A stretch of 27,096 nucleotides of DNA from JAKPAM01 sp047605425 (GTDB taxonomy: Bacteria > Pseudomonadota > Gammaproteobacteria > Burkholderiales > Burkholderiaceae_E), in contig JASGFT010000055.1 of NCBI GenBank assembly GCA_047605425.1, positions 1 through 27,096 of the forward strand, read 5' to 3'. Below are positions 26,232 through 27,096 of this stretch, in pieces. Below the pieces are notes generated by a model. It had not been told where the DNA came from. It did no database searches and was given only the letters and a program-made list of their open reading frames with translations. Within the stretch, counting starts at the first letter, position 1. Each line of letters opens with the position of its first letter. Made by a program: the position numbers and the translations under genes.

Positions 26232-27083
26232 ATGAAACAAACGATCCTCACCCTCTCCTGCCCCGACGCGCACGGCATCGTCGCGACCGTCTGCGGTTTT
26301 CTCGCCGAGCGGGACTGCAACATCGTCCAGTCGGCGCAGTTCGGCGACGAAGACAGCGGACTGTTCTTCATGCGCGTCGTGTTCACCGGGCCGGCCGATG
26401 ACTCGTCCGCCCGGCCGCTGGACGAAGGCTTCGCACCGATCGCCGAGCGCTTCGGGATGAGCTGGCAGGCGCACGACGCCGGCGAGCGCCCACGCGTGCT
26501 GCTGCTGGTATCGAAGTTCGGCCACTGCCTGAACGACCTGCTGTTTCGCTGGAGCTCGGGCCTGCTGCCGATCGACATCCCGGTCATCGCGTCGAACCAC
26601 ACCGATTTCCAGCCGCTGGCGCACAGCTACCGGATCCCGTTCCTGTATCTGCCGGTCACGCCCGAAACGAAGTCGCAGCAGGAAGCGCGGCTGCTCGAGC
26701 TGGTCGAGCGCGAACGGATCGACCTGGTCGTGCTCGCCCGCTACATGCAGATCCTGTCCAACGAGCTGTGCGAGAAGCTGCGCGGCAAGGCGATCAACAT
26801 CCACCACAGCTTCCTGCCGAGCTTCAAGGGCGCCAAGCCTTACCACCAGGCGCATCACCGCGGCGTCAAGCTGATCGGCGCGACCGCGCACTACGTGACG
26901 CCCGATCTGGACGAGGGACCGATCATCGAGCAGGACGTCGCGCGCGTCGATCACTCGATGGACCCGGCGGCGCTGGCCGCGACCGGGCACGACGTCGAGT
27001 GCCAAGTGCTCGCGCGGGCCGTCAAATGGCACGTCGAGCGACGTGTGCTGCTCAATGGCGACCGGACCGTCATCTTCCGCTGA
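26232..27083 (+). CDS. purU: Formyltetrahydrofolate deformylase
   Basis: PurU hydrolyses 10-formyltetrahydrofolate to formate and tetrahydrofolate, balancing one-carbon pools and feeding formate to purine synthesis. The product is 283 residues (E. coli 280). An N-terminal ACT domain (about 1-80: LSCPDAHGIVATVCGFLAE) is followed by a formyltransferase domain. That domain carries VIASNHTD, LARYMQILS, INIHHSFLPSFKGAKPY and ATAHYVTPDLDEGPII, which supply the catalytic Asn, His and Asp. ATG 26232 is preferred, with AGG just upstream and the ACT domain starting at once; ATG 26217 adds five residues and lacks a ribosome site. The gene is complete, ending 13 bases before the window edge. Confidence 0.96.
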   Translation: MKQTILTLSCPDAHGIVATVCGFLAERDCNIVQSAQFGDEDSGLFFMRVVFTGPADDSSARPLDEGFAPIAERFGMSWQAHDAGERPRVLLLVSKFGHCLNDLLFRWSSGLLPIDIPVIASNHTDFQPLAHSYRIPFLYLPVTPETKSQQEARLLELVERERIDLVVLARYMQILSNELCEKLRGKAINIHHSFLPSFKGAKPYHQAHHRGVKLIGATAHYVTPDLDEGPIIEQDVARVDHSMDPAALAATGHDVECQVLARAVKWHVERRVLLNGDRTVIFR

Positions 27084-27096
27084 GCTCGTCCGGCGC

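Overview
The window is about 70% G+C by eye and reads as chromosomal DNA of a betaproteobacterium, most likely Burkholderiales. The evidence is gene content and order: glnE, yhdP, a nitrilase, tldD and aroG on one side, and ilvE, a zf-CHCC zinc-finger gene, waaF and purU on the other. Third codon positions are strongly G/C-biased, so long antisense shadow frames lie over most genes. I see no tRNA, rRNA, CRISPR array, insertion sequence or phage gene, and no gene-free stretch longer than 300 bases.

Left part (1-5400). The 5' end of a PiT-type phosphate transporter gene runs off the left edge on the minus strand. A three-unit Pho-box-like array lies upstream of it. Next, also on the minus strand, come an FAD-linked D-lactate/glycolate-type dehydrogenase, the potassium transporter Kup and an NHL/SMP-30-like lipoprotein. 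Their order of transcription is 4792 to 413. A divergent DUF805 membrane protein starts at 5032.

Middle part (5400-9850). A large plus-strand gene encodes an FAD-dependent oxidase fused to a methyltransferase-like domain. It converges on a minus-strand gene for a stand-alone cyclic-nucleotide-binding protein. Upstream of that is a class I DAHP synthase (aroG type). Its leader holds a complete, apparently functional attenuator: a 27-residue peptide with an FYFGYFFW run, a protector hairpin, an 8-bp antiterminator and a terminator with a nine-U tract. This is the most interesting regulatory element in the window.

Envelope block (9860-20670, minus strand). The order of transcription is yhdP, nitrilase (Nit1/deaminated glutathione amidase type), tldD and a very large DUF748 protein. 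YhdP and the DUF748 protein are both AsmA-like envelope proteins. yhdP carries a +1 frameshift in a linker.

Right part (20770-27083, plus strand). glnE also carries a +1 frameshift, between its adenylyl-removing and adenylyl-transferase halves. It is followed by ilvE, a small zinc-finger gene, waaF and purU. Two single-base shifts of the same direction in neighbouring GC-rich linkers make sequencing or assembly error a serious possibility. Most of the window is core metabolism and envelope biology. I do not see a novel defence or mobile system.
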